Shown one piece after another: positions 1-6,292 of a stretch of DNA of 13,145 nt (positions within the stretch are counted from its first letter, which is position 1; each line of letters opens with the position of its first letter). The notes beneath the pieces are model-generated. The model was not told the DNA's origin and ran no database searches. It saw only the letters and a list, made by a program, of their open reading frames with translations. Made by a program: the position numbers and the translations under genes. The stretch spans positions 1 to 13,145 of the forward strand of contig JAJZEH010000104.1 in the NCBI GenBank assembly GCA_021805725.1. The letters run 5' to 3'. This DNA is from Pseudomonadota bacterium. Its GTDB lineage: Bacteria; Pseudomonadota; Gammaproteobacteria; Burkholderiales; Ferrovaceae.

Positions 1-216
1 GCTGCTCTTAGGAGAAAGGTCGAATCCCTTCCCGATATGGATGATGTCTTTGGCTGTCAACTGCACTTTGGCAGCAAGTTTCTGATTGACATTGTCCTTC
101 AGTTTTTCCATGTTCCTTCGTCTTTGGATCGTGGTCCATGAAAGAAAGATGATGCCGCAGACAATCAACAAGGGATAAAGGGTTGTCATGAATAGCGTCG
201 ACCAGTCTGTCATCAT
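1..216 (-). CDS. Small membrane-anchored protein of unknown function (5' part, runs off left edge)
   Basis: This is an open minus-strand frame of 72 codons with no stop before the window edge. It begins with two ATG codons (MMTDW) preceded by an AAGGAG Shine-Dalgarno at 224-229, 7 nt from the start. In-frame ATGs at 237 and 240 are alternative starts with a poorer ribosome site. Residues about 9-28 form one hydrophobic segment (TTLYPLLIVCGIIFLSW), followed by a basic stretch (QRRR, residues 31-34). A polar, probably helical region follows, then the motif KDIIHIGKGFDLSPK. This predicts one N-terminal membrane anchor with the rest of the chain in the cytoplasm, by the positive-inside rule. I do not recognise the family. 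A different minus frame across the same bases (8-343) gives a His/Arg-rich unlikely protein and is rejected. The gene diverges from the lipoprotein gene at 399. It is probably real, because the ribosome site and the anchor agree. Confidence 0.7.
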   Translation of the reverse strand, partial: MMTDWSTLFMTTLYPLLIVCGIIFLSWTTIQRRRNMEKLKDNVNQKLAAKVQLTAKDIIHIGKGFDLSPKSS

Positions 217-223
217 TCGTATG

Positions 224-229
224 CTCCTT
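224..229 (-). promoter_or_regulatory. Ribosome binding site of the left-edge membrane protein
   Basis: The minus strand reads AAGGAG, 7 nt before the ATG at 216. It is the strongest argument that this frame, and not the longer overlapping minus-strand frame, is translated, and it fixes the start. Confidence 0.7.
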
Positions 230-270
230 GGATCCATCATGCCTTCCCGCCTTTTGGACGTGAGGTCTGT

Positions 271-299
271 TTGCAATATGTGAAATATTCCCATATAAT
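271..299 (+). promoter_or_regulatory. Predicted sigma70-type promoter of the DUF4382 lipoprotein gene
   Basis: TTGCAA (271-276) and TATAAT (294-299, perfect -10) are separated by exactly 17 bp. The spacer contains an inverted repeat AATAT-gtgaa-ATATT (275-289) that overlaps the end of the -35 box, so it could be a regulator site; no factor can be named. Transcription would begin near 305-307, giving a leader of about 93 nt before the ATG at 399. Confidence 0.55.
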
Positions 300-362
300 A
301 CACGAAACTCGGGAAATATCCACTGGGAGCTCAGAAGGCGCATGGGGCGCCAAGACTAGTAA

Positions 363-377
363 TGCCCCGTTCGGGCA
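363..377 (+). other. Small 5'-leader hairpin before the lipoprotein gene
   Basis: TGCCC (363-367) and GGGCA (373-377) can pair around a 5-nt loop (CGTTC). The hairpin lies in the predicted leader, 10 nt upstream of the AGGAG ribosome site (388-392). It has no following T run, so it is not a terminator. It could affect translation or RNA stability, but five base pairs are weak evidence. Confidence 0.25.
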
Positions 378-398
378 ATTAATTCTTAGGAGATCAAC

Positions 399-1601
399 AT
401 GACGGTTACTATTCTTCGGCAGCGACTTTTTCTTTGTATGGGCTTGCTGGGAGTGCTTTTCCTGTCGGCCTGCGGTGGCGGCGGGGGTGGGGGCGGCGCA
501 TCTTCAGGCAACCTCAACGTACTGTTGGCGGATTCTCCAGCATGCGGTTATGACCACGTGTACGTTACCGTGGATCATGTTGAAATTTCTTCCGATGGCA
601 ACAACTGGACAAGCATCCCTGTAAGCGCCAGCGTGGCCCAGCCCATTGATTTACTTAATTTGACCAACGGGGCCATGCTTTCCTTGGGCATCGCGCCGTT
701 GCCGGCAGGAACCTATCAGCAGGTGCGTCTGGTGCTCAAGGCCAACGGCACCGCGCAACCTTGGGCTAACGCGTTGGTGCTGACGGGCTCGACGCTCCAG
801 ATCCCACTGGCAACCCCCAGCAGCCAGCAAAGCGGCTACAAGATTGTCGGTCCTTTTGTGGTGCAGGCAGGAACAATGGCCGATCTGGTTCTCGACTTTA
901 ATGCATGCAAGTCCATTGTAGTCGCGGGGGGCAGCGGAAAATATCTTCTCAAGCCTACGGTGACAGCCACTGCTGAAGTGGTGTCCGGCTCAATCAGCGG
1001 GATCGCTACGCCAAACGCTTCTGTGTATGCAGAACAACAATCGGGCTCGGGTCCCGTGATTGTCACGGGTACTGTTGCTGATGCCACAAGTGGCGCATTC
1101 ACCTTGTCAACCATTGAACAAAGCAGCACGGGTGGTACCGTGGACGTAGTGATGGTGCCCTCTGCGCCGGCATCGGGAAACGCAGGCTATGCCGTGGATA
1201 TTGTGCAAAACGTACCCGTTACAGCAGGTATGACGACCAGCGTCGGGACGCTTGCTGCAATGGCTTCCTCGATAAACTCGGCATCAGGAACGGTCACGGT
1301 GTCTGGGTCGCCGGGCGCGGCAAACCTGGTCGCAGACCAGCGGGTGTCCAGCACGACGAGGGTTTATGAGGTCAGCTCGATTGCCACCACCACGGGTTCC
1401 TATAGCATTCCCCTGGCGGCTTCCGGTGTGTGGTTGGGAACTTACAGCACGACATTGCCGATAGTTTTTACCCAGGATACCGCCATAACCGATGCGGGGG
1501 TTTACAGCCTCGTTGCCACCGATGCCGCCGCCGTGGCATCGGTGCCGCAGACGGTCAATGTGAGTGCAGGTTCGGTGGCAAATATTAATTTTGCATTTTA
1601 G
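399..1601 (+). CDS. DUF4382-domain lipoprotein with polyglycine tether
   Basis: This 400-residue protein has a classic lipoprotein signal. A basic N-terminus (RQR) and a hydrophobic core are followed by the lipobox LSAC, with the lipidated Cys at residue 25. The residue after Cys is Gly, so outer-membrane sorting is expected. Eight consecutive glycines follow as a flexible tether. Residues about 37-190 (NLNVLLADSPACGYDHVYVT and onwards) look like the DUF4382 domain, a beta-rich domain of unknown function. The rest (about 195-400) is Ser/Thr/Ala/Val-rich and looks like two diverged copies of a beta-sandwich or carboxypeptidase-regulatory-like unit. Each copy starts near SGSISG or SGTVTV and ends near VPVTAGM or VNVSAGS. 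The start is fixed by AGGAG at 388-392, 6 nt upstream. The gene is monocistronic and converges with the hydrolase gene 24 bp downstream. It is probably a cell-surface or periplasm-facing protein of unknown role; DUF4382 is assigned from memory of the family pattern. Confidence 0.8.
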   Translation: MTVTILRQRLFLCMGLLGVLFLSACGGGGGGGGASSGNLNVLLADSPACGYDHVYVTVDHVEISSDGNNWTSIPVSASVAQPIDLLNLTNGAMLSLGIAPLPAGTYQQVRLVLKANGTAQPWANALVLTGSTLQIPLATPSSQQSGYKIVGPFVVQAGTMADLVLDFNACKSIVVAGGSGKYLLKPTVTATAEVVSGSISGIATPNASVYAEQQSGSGPVIVTGTVADATSGAFTLSTIEQSSTGGTVDVVMVPSAPASGNAGYAVDIVQNVPVTAGMTTSVGTLAAMASSINSASGTVTVSGSPGAANLVADQRVSSTTRVYEVSSIATTTGSYSIPLAASGVWLGTYSTTLPIVFTQDTAITDAGVYSLVATDAAAVASVPQTVNVSAGSVANINFAF

Positions 1602-1625
1602 GAAAACAGGAACTCAACACAGGGG

Positions 1626-2444
1626 CTAGGGGCCGATGAAGGGGTTAAGCACCGACAGAAACTGCTCAGGATCCTGCAACTGCGGTACGTGAGCACAGCC
1701 CGTCACAAGGTTCAGCTGTGCATGGGGCAGGCCTGCAGCCAGTTCCCGCGACATCGCCGGAGGCGTGGCTTCGTCATGTTCACCCACCAGTACCAGCACT
1801 GGCACATCGATTGAGCCGAGGTGAGCGCGCAGGTCGAGGGTGGCGAGTGCGGCGCAGGCATTCTGGAAGGTTTGCGGATCCACTGCCAGGAAGCGCTGCC
1901 GTCGTTCTTCCACCAGCGCCGGATGAGTGGTTTGAAACTCGGGGGAGAACAGGCGGCGCATGGCCACTTCGGCGATGGCGGCGATACCTTTTTCCTGAGC
2001 GGCGGCCGACATGCTGCGAAAGGCAGCACGACCGGGTTCGGAAAAGGTGGCGCCACAGTCGGCCAGGATCAGTCGCCTCGCGATTCCCGGATGCCGGATG
2101 GCCATGAGCAAGGCCACGAAACCACCATAGCCATTTCCCAGCAAGAGAGGGCTCTGCGCCAGATCCAGTTCTTTGATGGCCCCGGCTACCCGGTCGGCCA
2201 CCGCTTCCAGCCCCCCCGCTACCCGGTCCGAGCGTCCAAATCCTGGCAAGGCAAGCAGGATAACCCGGTGTGTTTGCGCCAGGGGCACGGCAATCCGGTC
2301 AAAGCTTGAATCGTCCGCCAGCAGCGAGTGCAGCAGGATGATGGGTTGCCCTTCGCCGCTGACGCGGGCATGGACGCGGTGGGGGCCCACTGCGATATCC
2401 ATTGGGCTGAAGGAGGGCTGTGAGGGAGGCATGGGCATTTCCAT
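1626..2444 (-). CDS. Alpha/beta-hydrolase-fold protein lacking the usual nucleophilic serine
   Basis: The 272-residue chain has the alpha/beta-hydrolase pattern of the 3-oxoadipate enol-lactonase type. A strand and oxyanion-hole region (ILLHSLLADDSSF) come first, then LALPGFGRSD, then the nucleophile elbow. The elbow reads GNGYGG, so residue 105, where Ser is expected in G-x-S-x-G, is Gly (codon GGC). The remaining triad members look present: Asp224 in GEHDEATPP and His252 in CAHVP. The protein is therefore probably not a simple serine hydrolase. RutD of the pyrimidine pathway is a known relative that also lacks the Ser (Ala in that place). The ATG at 2444 directly abuts the TAA of the aldehyde dehydrogenase (2447-2445) and has no clear Shine-Dalgarno, suggesting translational coupling. 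In-frame ATGs at 2438, 2432 and 2402 are alternatives. It is the last gene of the GntR-ALDH-hydrolase operon; substrate unknown. Confidence 0.85.
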   Translation of the reverse strand: MEMPMPPSQPSFSPMDIAVGPHRVHARVSGEGQPIILLHSLLADDSSFDRIAVPLAQTHRVILLALPGFGRSDRVAGGLEAVADRVAGAIKELDLAQSPLLLGNGYGGFVALLMAIRHPGIARRLILADCGATFSEPGRAAFRSMSAAAQEKGIAAIAEVAMRRLFSPEFQTTHPALVEERRQRFLAVDPQTFQNACAALATLDLRAHLGSIDVPVLVLVGEHDEATPPAMSRELAAGLPHAQLNLVTGCAHVPQLQDPEQFLSVLNPFIGP

Positions 2445-3959
2445 TTAATTGAGACGAGGTTGACTGGCCGTGTCCTTGTACCAGTCGAACGGCGAATCCT
2501 CCATGCGCAGCATGACGCTCTTGGTTTCAAAATGCTGGTCGAAGGATTCGGTACCGCACTCGCGCCCGATGCCGGAGTCCTTGACACCTCCCCACGGCGA
2601 GGCTGGATCCAGGCGATGGTGGTCATTGATCCAGACGATGCCGCATTTGAGGCGGGCCGCGACCCGGTGGGCCCGGGTCAGGTTGTTGGTGCGAATGGCT
2701 CCGGCCAGACCAAACTGTGAATTGTTGGCAAGGGCCACCCCTTCTTCCTCGGTGGAGAATCTGGAGATGGAAACAAAAGGCCCGAAGACTTCTTCCTGGA
2801 AAATGCGCATGTGGGCTGAGACGTCAGCAAACACGGTGGGCTCGACAAAATAACCGGCTTTCAGCGCCGGATCGGAGGGCACTTTTCCCCCGGCAACGAG
2901 CCGCGCCCGATCTTCTTCCAGACCAATCTTGATGTAGTTGAGTACGCGTTGTTGCTGGCGTGCCGACACCACGGGCCCCAATTGCACGGTGGGGTCGATG
3001 GGGTTGCCGATGCGGATAGTCCGGGCTTTGGCGGCGAGCTTTTCCACAAACTCGTCATAGATTTTTTCCTGGACGATCTGGCGACTGCCACAAATGCAGG
3101 TTTGTCCGGCACCGATGAAGGCGCCAAAGGCCGCGTAGTTGACCGCCTGATCCACGTTGAAATCGTCAAAGACCAGTACCGGCGTTTTTCCACCCAGTTC
3201 CAGCGTTTGATGCGCAAAATTGTGACCTGCCAGGGCACCGGTGATGTGACCCGCTTCGGTGCCGCCAGTCAGGACCCATTTTGCCAGTCCGGGGTGTTCG
3301 GCCAGTGCGCGGCCCGTGCTGGGACCCAGGCCCGTCACCACATTGAACACGCCCGGTGGCAGGCCCGCCTCGACGAACAGTGCGGCGAGACGCAAGGTGG
3401 TGAGCGGCGTGTATTCGGAAGGTTTGACCACCGTGGTGCATCCGGAGGCGAGCGTGGGGGCCAGGCTCTTCATCATGATCATCAGCGGATGGTTGAAGGG
3501 GGTGGAGTTGCCTACCACACCGATCGGGGTGCGGATGGTGTAATTCAGATAGTTGCCGTCCACCGGGATGACGGCGTCGCGACGCGCAATGGCAAGCCCC
3601 GCGTTGTAGCGCAAAAAGTCAGGGAGTCGGGAGATTTGGGCGCGTGTTTCGTTGACGGAGCGGCCGTTGTTCAGGGTTTCCAGTTGGAAAAATTCTTCCA
3701 GGTGGGCCTCGAACACATCGGCCAGCTTGTTGATCAGTTTGGCGCGGGTGCGGTTGGACAACCCCGCCCAGGCATTGTCCTCAAACGCGGTCCGTGCACT
3801 CTTTACGGCGCGGTCCACGTCGGCGTCGCTGGCATGACTGATCTTGGCGAGAAGGGCGCCAGTGGCGGGGTTGACCACATCGAGCAGATCGCCCTGGGAC
3901 GCGGGTACCTCGCCGCCATCAATAAACAGGCCATGTACGCGGGGGGTGTTGGTTGCCAT
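2445..3959 (-). CDS. NAD(P)-dependent aldehyde dehydrogenase
   Basis: The 504 residues match the usual length of the aldehyde dehydrogenase superfamily, which oxidises an aldehyde to the acid with NAD(P)+ in the cytoplasm. The hallmark motifs are visible in order: PFNHPL, the cofactor-binding VVKPSEYTP, LTGGTEAG, LELGGK with general base Glu254, GAGQTCICGSR with nucleophile Cys288, and EEVFGPFVS. The C-terminal signature is WINDHHRLDPASPWGG followed by DSGIGRE. Glu254 and Cys288 are 34 residues apart, as in well-studied members. All catalytic residues are intact. The start is supported by GAGG (minus strand, 3967-3970) 7 nt upstream. It lies 27 bp after the GntR regulator gene and abuts the hydrolase gene, so it is the middle gene of an operon. 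The aldehyde substrate cannot be told from sequence; the aromatic-acid-type transporter next door hints at an aromatic or carboxylic semialdehyde. Confidence 0.93.
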   Translation of the reverse strand: MATNTPRVHGLFIDGGEVPASQGDLLDVVNPATGALLAKISHASDADVDRAVKSARTAFEDNAWAGLSNRTRAKLINKLADVFEAHLEEFFQLETLNNGRSVNETRAQISRLPDFLRYNAGLAIARRDAVIPVDGNYLNYTIRTPIGVVGNSTPFNHPLMIMMKSLAPTLASGCTTVVKPSEYTPLTTLRLAALFVEAGLPPGVFNVVTGLGPSTGRALAEHPGLAKWVLTGGTEAGHITGALAGHNFAHQTLELGGKTPVLVFDDFNVDQAVNYAAFGAFIGAGQTCICGSRQIVQEKIYDEFVEKLAAKARTIRIGNPIDPTVQLGPVVSARQQQRVLNYIKIGLEEDRARLVAGGKVPSDPALKAGYFVEPTVFADVSAHMRIFQEEVFGPFVSISRFSTEEEGVALANNSQFGLAGAIRTNNLTRAHRVAARLKCGIVWINDHHRLDPASPWGGVKDSGIGRECGTESFDQHFETKSVMLRMEDSPFDWYKDTASQPRLN

Positions 3960-3986
3960 GGTGGTTCCTCGGAAAGTTGAAATGGA

Positions 3987-4664
3987 TTAGCTTGCGATCA
4001 CGAGATGCGCGAGTGCATCGTTTACCCGTTGAGCAGCGGTGGCGATATGCTGCCCGGCCAGTCGCGCTGCAAGTCTTGCCTTGCGGGCCTGCAGCGCATC
4101 GATGATGAGGCAGTGTTCGGCTACCGGAGAGGCAGGGCTTTCCTGTTTGAGGCTGGCCAGGCTGACCCTAACCACGCGCTCCATCTGCTCGATCAGATCG
4201 TTGATCTCGTCGCGCATGCGCTTGTTGTGGGACAGTTGTGCCAGCATGCCATGGAAGGCGCGGTTATAGGCCACGAGCCCGCCCTCCCAATCGTCGGGAT
4301 CAAATCGACGAAAAGTGTCCAGTGTTGCCAGTTGAGCATCGCTTGCGAGGCTCACGATGCGTTCCATGCAGGCGCGTTCCAGCACCGAGCGCAAATGAAA
4401 CATATCCTGTACGTCTGACAGGGACACCGGTGTAACGCGATATCCCTGGCGCGGCGAGCTGATCACCAGGCCTTCGCGTTCCAGGTGCATGAGGGCATCG
4501 CGAACCGGTGATTTGCTGACCGCAAAGCGGGCGGCCAGTTCGGCTTCACGAATTTCAGCCCCGGGTGGAATGCGGCAACTCAGGATGTCGGTGCGCAACT
4601 GGGCATGGACTGCTTCGCGGAGCAGTTTTTTGGCAGGAGCTGGCGCGTTCGCAGTGAGGGGCAT
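3987..4664 (-). CDS. GntR-family transcriptional regulator (FadR/FCD subfamily)
   Basis: This 225-residue regulator has an N-terminal winged helix-turn-helix (residues about 14-80). The typical GntR sequence is visible: ILSCRIPPGAEIREAELA, then FAVSKSPVRDALMHLEREGL and the wing SPRQGYRV. Residues about 90-215 form an all-helical FCD effector domain. Candidate metal or ligand residues are the His in NRAFH, the His in AEHCLIIDAL and the His in AGQHI. FCD regulators usually bind small carboxylic acids and are released from DNA by them. The start at 4664 has no obvious Shine-Dalgarno, and the predicted leader is only about 20 nt. It is the first gene of an operon with the dehydrogenase and the hydrolase-fold protein and diverges from the MFS gene. 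The paired 12-bp sites between the divergent genes (4696-4707 and 4804-4815) are its likely operators, which would make it autoregulated. Confidence 0.92.
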   Translation of the reverse strand: MPLTANAPAPAKKLLREAVHAQLRTDILSCRIPPGAEIREAELAARFAVSKSPVRDALMHLEREGLVISSPRQGYRVTPVSLSDVQDMFHLRSVLERACMERIVSLASDAQLATLDTFRRFDPDDWEGGLVAYNRAFHGMLAQLSHNKRMRDEINDLIEQMERVVRVSLASLKQESPASPVAEHCLIIDALQARKARLAARLAGQHIATAAQRVNDALAHLVIAS

Positions 4665-4690
4665 GGTGTCATGAAGTACGAATTTTTGAC

Positions 4691-4719
4691 ATTATATGAT
4701 ATATCACGATGTCATGCAA
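4691..4719 (-). promoter_or_regulatory. Predicted promoter of the GntR-ALDH-hydrolase operon
   Basis: On the minus strand TTGCAT (4719-4714) lies 17 bp before a perfect TATAAT (4696-4691). Transcription would start near 4684, about 20 nt before the regulator's ATG. The spacer contains one of the two candidate GntR operators, touching the -10 box, so bound protein would block RNA polymerase. The -35 box is weak (only TTG matches consensus). Confidence 0.55.
4696..4707 (-). promoter_or_regulatory. Candidate GntR operator 1 (regulator-side promoter)
   Basis: The minus strand reads GTGATATATCAT. Its core TGATATATCA (4697-4706) is a perfect 10-bp palindrome. The same 12 bases occur at 4804-4815 on the plus strand. 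Position between the -35 and -10 boxes of the operon promoter suggests repression. Assignment to the adjacent GntR protein is inference. Confidence 0.6.
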
Positions 4720-4730
4720 TATAAGGATTA

Positions 4731-4750
4731 TTATAAATTTATATTTATAA
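4731..4750. repeat. AT-only inverted repeat between the two operators
   Basis: TTATAAA (4731-4737) and TTTATAA (4744-4750) are perfect inverted arms around a 6-bp spacer, and TATAAATTTATA (4732-4743) is itself a perfect 12-bp palindrome. The stretch contains no G or C. It may be flexible or bent DNA, or a site for a nucleoid protein, lying between the two candidate operators. No binding protein can be named. Confidence 0.35.
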
Positions 4751-4785
4751 AACATGAATATACAGGTTTACTTTGCTGGATTTGT

Positions 4786-4813
4786 TTGACTTTTTAAAAA
4801 ATTGTGATATATC
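4786..4813 (+). promoter_or_regulatory. Predicted promoter of the MFS transporter gene
   Basis: TTGACT (4786-4791) lies 16 bp before TATATC (4808-4813), which matches four of six -10 consensus bases. The -10 box is inside candidate operator 2. Transcription would start near 4820, giving a leader of about 48 nt before the ATG at 4868. Confidence 0.45.
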
Positions 4814-4819
4814 ATCACA
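4803..4819 (+). promoter_or_regulatory. Candidate GntR operator 2 (transporter-side promoter)
   Basis: GTGATATATCAT (4804-4815) is identical to operator 1 in the opposite orientation. The flanks extend the symmetry here: TGTGAT (4803-4808) and ATCACA (4814-4819) form a second inverted repeat with a 5-bp spacer. The site covers the predicted -10 box of the transporter promoter. Centre-to-centre distance to operator 1 is 108 bp. Confidence 0.6.
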
Positions 4820-4856
4820 CCCTGATTCCAGATGGATAACCGTCGGACCTCACCTT

Positions 4857-4862
4857 GGGGAG
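4857..4862 (+). promoter_or_regulatory. Ribosome binding site that decides the MFS start
   Basis: GGGGAG lies 5 nt before ATG 4868. The upstream in-frame ATG at 4832 has no such site and lies only about 12 nt from the predicted transcription start, so 4868 is preferred. Confidence 0.6.
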
Positions 4863-4867
4863 CGCTC

Positions 4868-6208
4868 ATGAAATCCAGTGTCAACGCAGGATCCAGGCTT
4901 GATCGGTTACCCATCTCATCTTTCCACCGGCGGGTCATGTTGCTCATTGGCATCGGCATGTTTTTCGACGGTTTTGACATCTATATCGCCGCCACCGTAC
5001 TGGGTTCCACGTTGCACAGCGGGTTTTCAACCTTTCCCGAAAATGCGATGTTCATCTCGGCCACCTTCGTGGGCATGATGATAGGCTCCTTCATGACGGG
5101 GTTTCTGGGAGACCGGTTTGGGAGACGCTTTACTTACCAGTTCAACCTCCTGCTGTTCGGGGTGGCCTCACTCCTCGCCGCCTTTGCACCCAACATGACG
5201 CTGCTGATTGTGTTCCGTCTCTTCATGGGCATCGGCCTTGGGGCTGAAAACGTCGTGGGCTATTCCACCCTGACGGAGTTTGTTCCAGCGCGCGTGCGGG
5301 GCAAGTGGCAGGGAATCATGGCGGTGTTCGTGGTCAGCGGGTTGCCCGTTGCTGCACTGGCCGGAACGTTCCTTATTCCCCTGTTCGGCTGGCGGGTCAT
5401 GTTCATCCTGGGTGGCGTTGGCGGGGGCGTGGTGTGGTACTTGCGCAAATCCTTGCCAGAGTCCCCGCGTTGGCTGGAATCGGTAGGTCGGGTTGATGAG
5501 GCAGAAGCACTGATGCGTCAAATCGAGGAAGAGGCTTCAGAAGGGCAGCCGTTGCCACCACCAGCGCCTCCTGTGGCCAGTGCGCCCTCGCGCGCACTCT
5601 CTTCCCTGTGGGCCCCTGCGTTGCTGCCGCGAATGATCGTGGGCAGCATTGCGCTCATCGTCATCAACACGCTGCTCTACGGCTTCATTACCTGGTTACC
5701 TACCTTCTTCGTCAAGCAGGGCTTGACCATTGCCACCTCGTTCCAGTATTCCATGCTGATGTCTGTGGGGGCGCCAATCGGTTCAGCCATCGGCGCGCTG
5801 ACCTCCGATCGGTGGGGACGCAAGCCCACCATAGTGCTGTCCTCGCTGATGGCCATCATCTTCGGCTTCATCTATCCCTTCATCAATGATCCTGTACTGC
5901 TGCCCATGGTCGGATTTGCTCTGACCATACCCATTTATGTTCTGGTGGCGCTGTTGTTTGGCATTTACATTCCCGAACTGTTTCCCACTGAGGTTCGCCT
6001 GCGCGCTTCAGGGATTTGCAACACCTTCGGTCGCGGTGCCACCATCGGTACGCCTTTCCTGGTGGTCTGGTTGTTTACCCACTTTGGTATTCGCGGCGTG
6101 TTGACGCTGATGATCGGGTTGCTCATCACTTTGATAGTGGCCGTATTGCGCTATGGCGTCGAGACCGGCAGGCGCAGCCTGGAACAGCTGGCGCAAACCA
6201 CCATCTGA
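4868..6208 (+). CDS. MFS transporter, metabolite:H+ symporter (AAHS-like)
   Basis: With the preferred ATG this is a 446-residue, 12-helix major facilitator superfamily protein of the inner membrane. Visible signatures are DGFD at residues 34-37 in helix 1, typical of aromatic-acid:H+ and related symporters, and the loop 2-3 motif GDRFGRR (81-87). Others are RLFMGIGLGAE in helix 4, the PESPRW motif (197-202) at the end of helix 6, and SDRWGRK in loop 8-9. A Pro/Ala-rich cytoplasmic loop separates the two halves. The second half ends with IPELFPTEVRLRASGI and a Gly-rich helix. It most likely imports an organic acid by proton symport, but the substrate is not readable. The gene diverges from the GntR regulator and shares its control region. 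An upstream ATG at 4832 would add 12 residues but lacks a ribosome site. A weak hairpin follows the stop codon. Confidence 0.92.
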   Translation: MKSSVNAGSRLDRLPISSFHRRVMLLIGIGMFFDGFDIYIAATVLGSTLHSGFSTFPENAMFISATFVGMMIGSFMTGFLGDRFGRRFTYQFNLLLFGVASLLAAFAPNMTLLIVFRLFMGIGLGAENVVGYSTLTEFVPARVRGKWQGIMAVFVVSGLPVAALAGTFLIPLFGWRVMFILGGVGGGVVWYLRKSLPESPRWLESVGRVDEAEALMRQIEEEASEGQPLPPPAPPVASAPSRALSSLWAPALLPRMIVGSIALIVINTLLYGFITWLPTFFVKQGLTIATSFQYSMLMSVGAPIGSAIGALTSDRWGRKPTIVLSSLMAIIFGFIYPFINDPVLLPMVGFALTIPIYVLVALLFGIYIPELFPTEVRLRASGICNTFGRGATIGTPFLVVWLFTHFGIRGVLTLMIGLLITLIVAVLRYGVETGRRSLEQLAQTTI

Positions 6209-6211
6209 AGG

Positions 6212-6233
6212 CCGTCTGGGCGTCGACAGGCGG
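6212..6233 (+). terminator. Possible weak terminator hairpin after the MFS gene
   Basis: CCGTCTG (6212-6218) can pair with CAGGCGG (6227-6233) with one G-T wobble and an 8-nt loop, starting 4 nt after the MFS stop codon. There is no T run after it, so it is not a standard intrinsic terminator. Confidence 0.25.
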
Positions 6234-6249
6234 GGCGTACTTGGGGGTG

Positions 6250-6258
6250 TGGTATCGT
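6250..6258 (+). promoter_or_regulatory. Possible extended -10 element before yaeQ
   Basis: TG-G-TATCGT gives an extended -10 with four of six bases matching, about 35 nt before the ATG at 6293. No -35 box is visible. A very similar GGGGTGGTATAGT block precedes the lipoprotein gene at 6891. Confidence 0.3.
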
Positions 6259-6292
6259 GACGGCGTTCATTACGGCACCACGACCCACCCCC

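Noticed and set aside
8..343. 111-codon minus-strand open frame
   Set aside because: His/Arg/Gln-rich composition with no recognisable fold. It overlaps a better frame (1-216) that has a proper ribosome site and membrane anchor.
1602..1625. Bidirectional terminator between the convergent lipoprotein and hydrolase genes
   Set aside because: No stem with a T run is visible in the 24 bp.
2949..3980. 343-codon plus-strand open frame antisense to the aldehyde dehydrogenase
   Set aside because: It is a mirror of a clear ALDH gene in GC-rich DNA. The translation is a Gly/Arg/His-rich sequence without motifs.
4832..4867. Upstream start of the MFS gene at 4832
   Set aside because: No ribosome site, and it lies right behind the predicted transcription start. 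ATG 4868 has GGGGAG at 5 nt.
6257..6292. Longer YaeQ from GTG 6257
   Set aside because: Adds 12 residues outside the family's usual start and overlaps a likely -10 element; MAFKATIFK at 6293 matches the family start.
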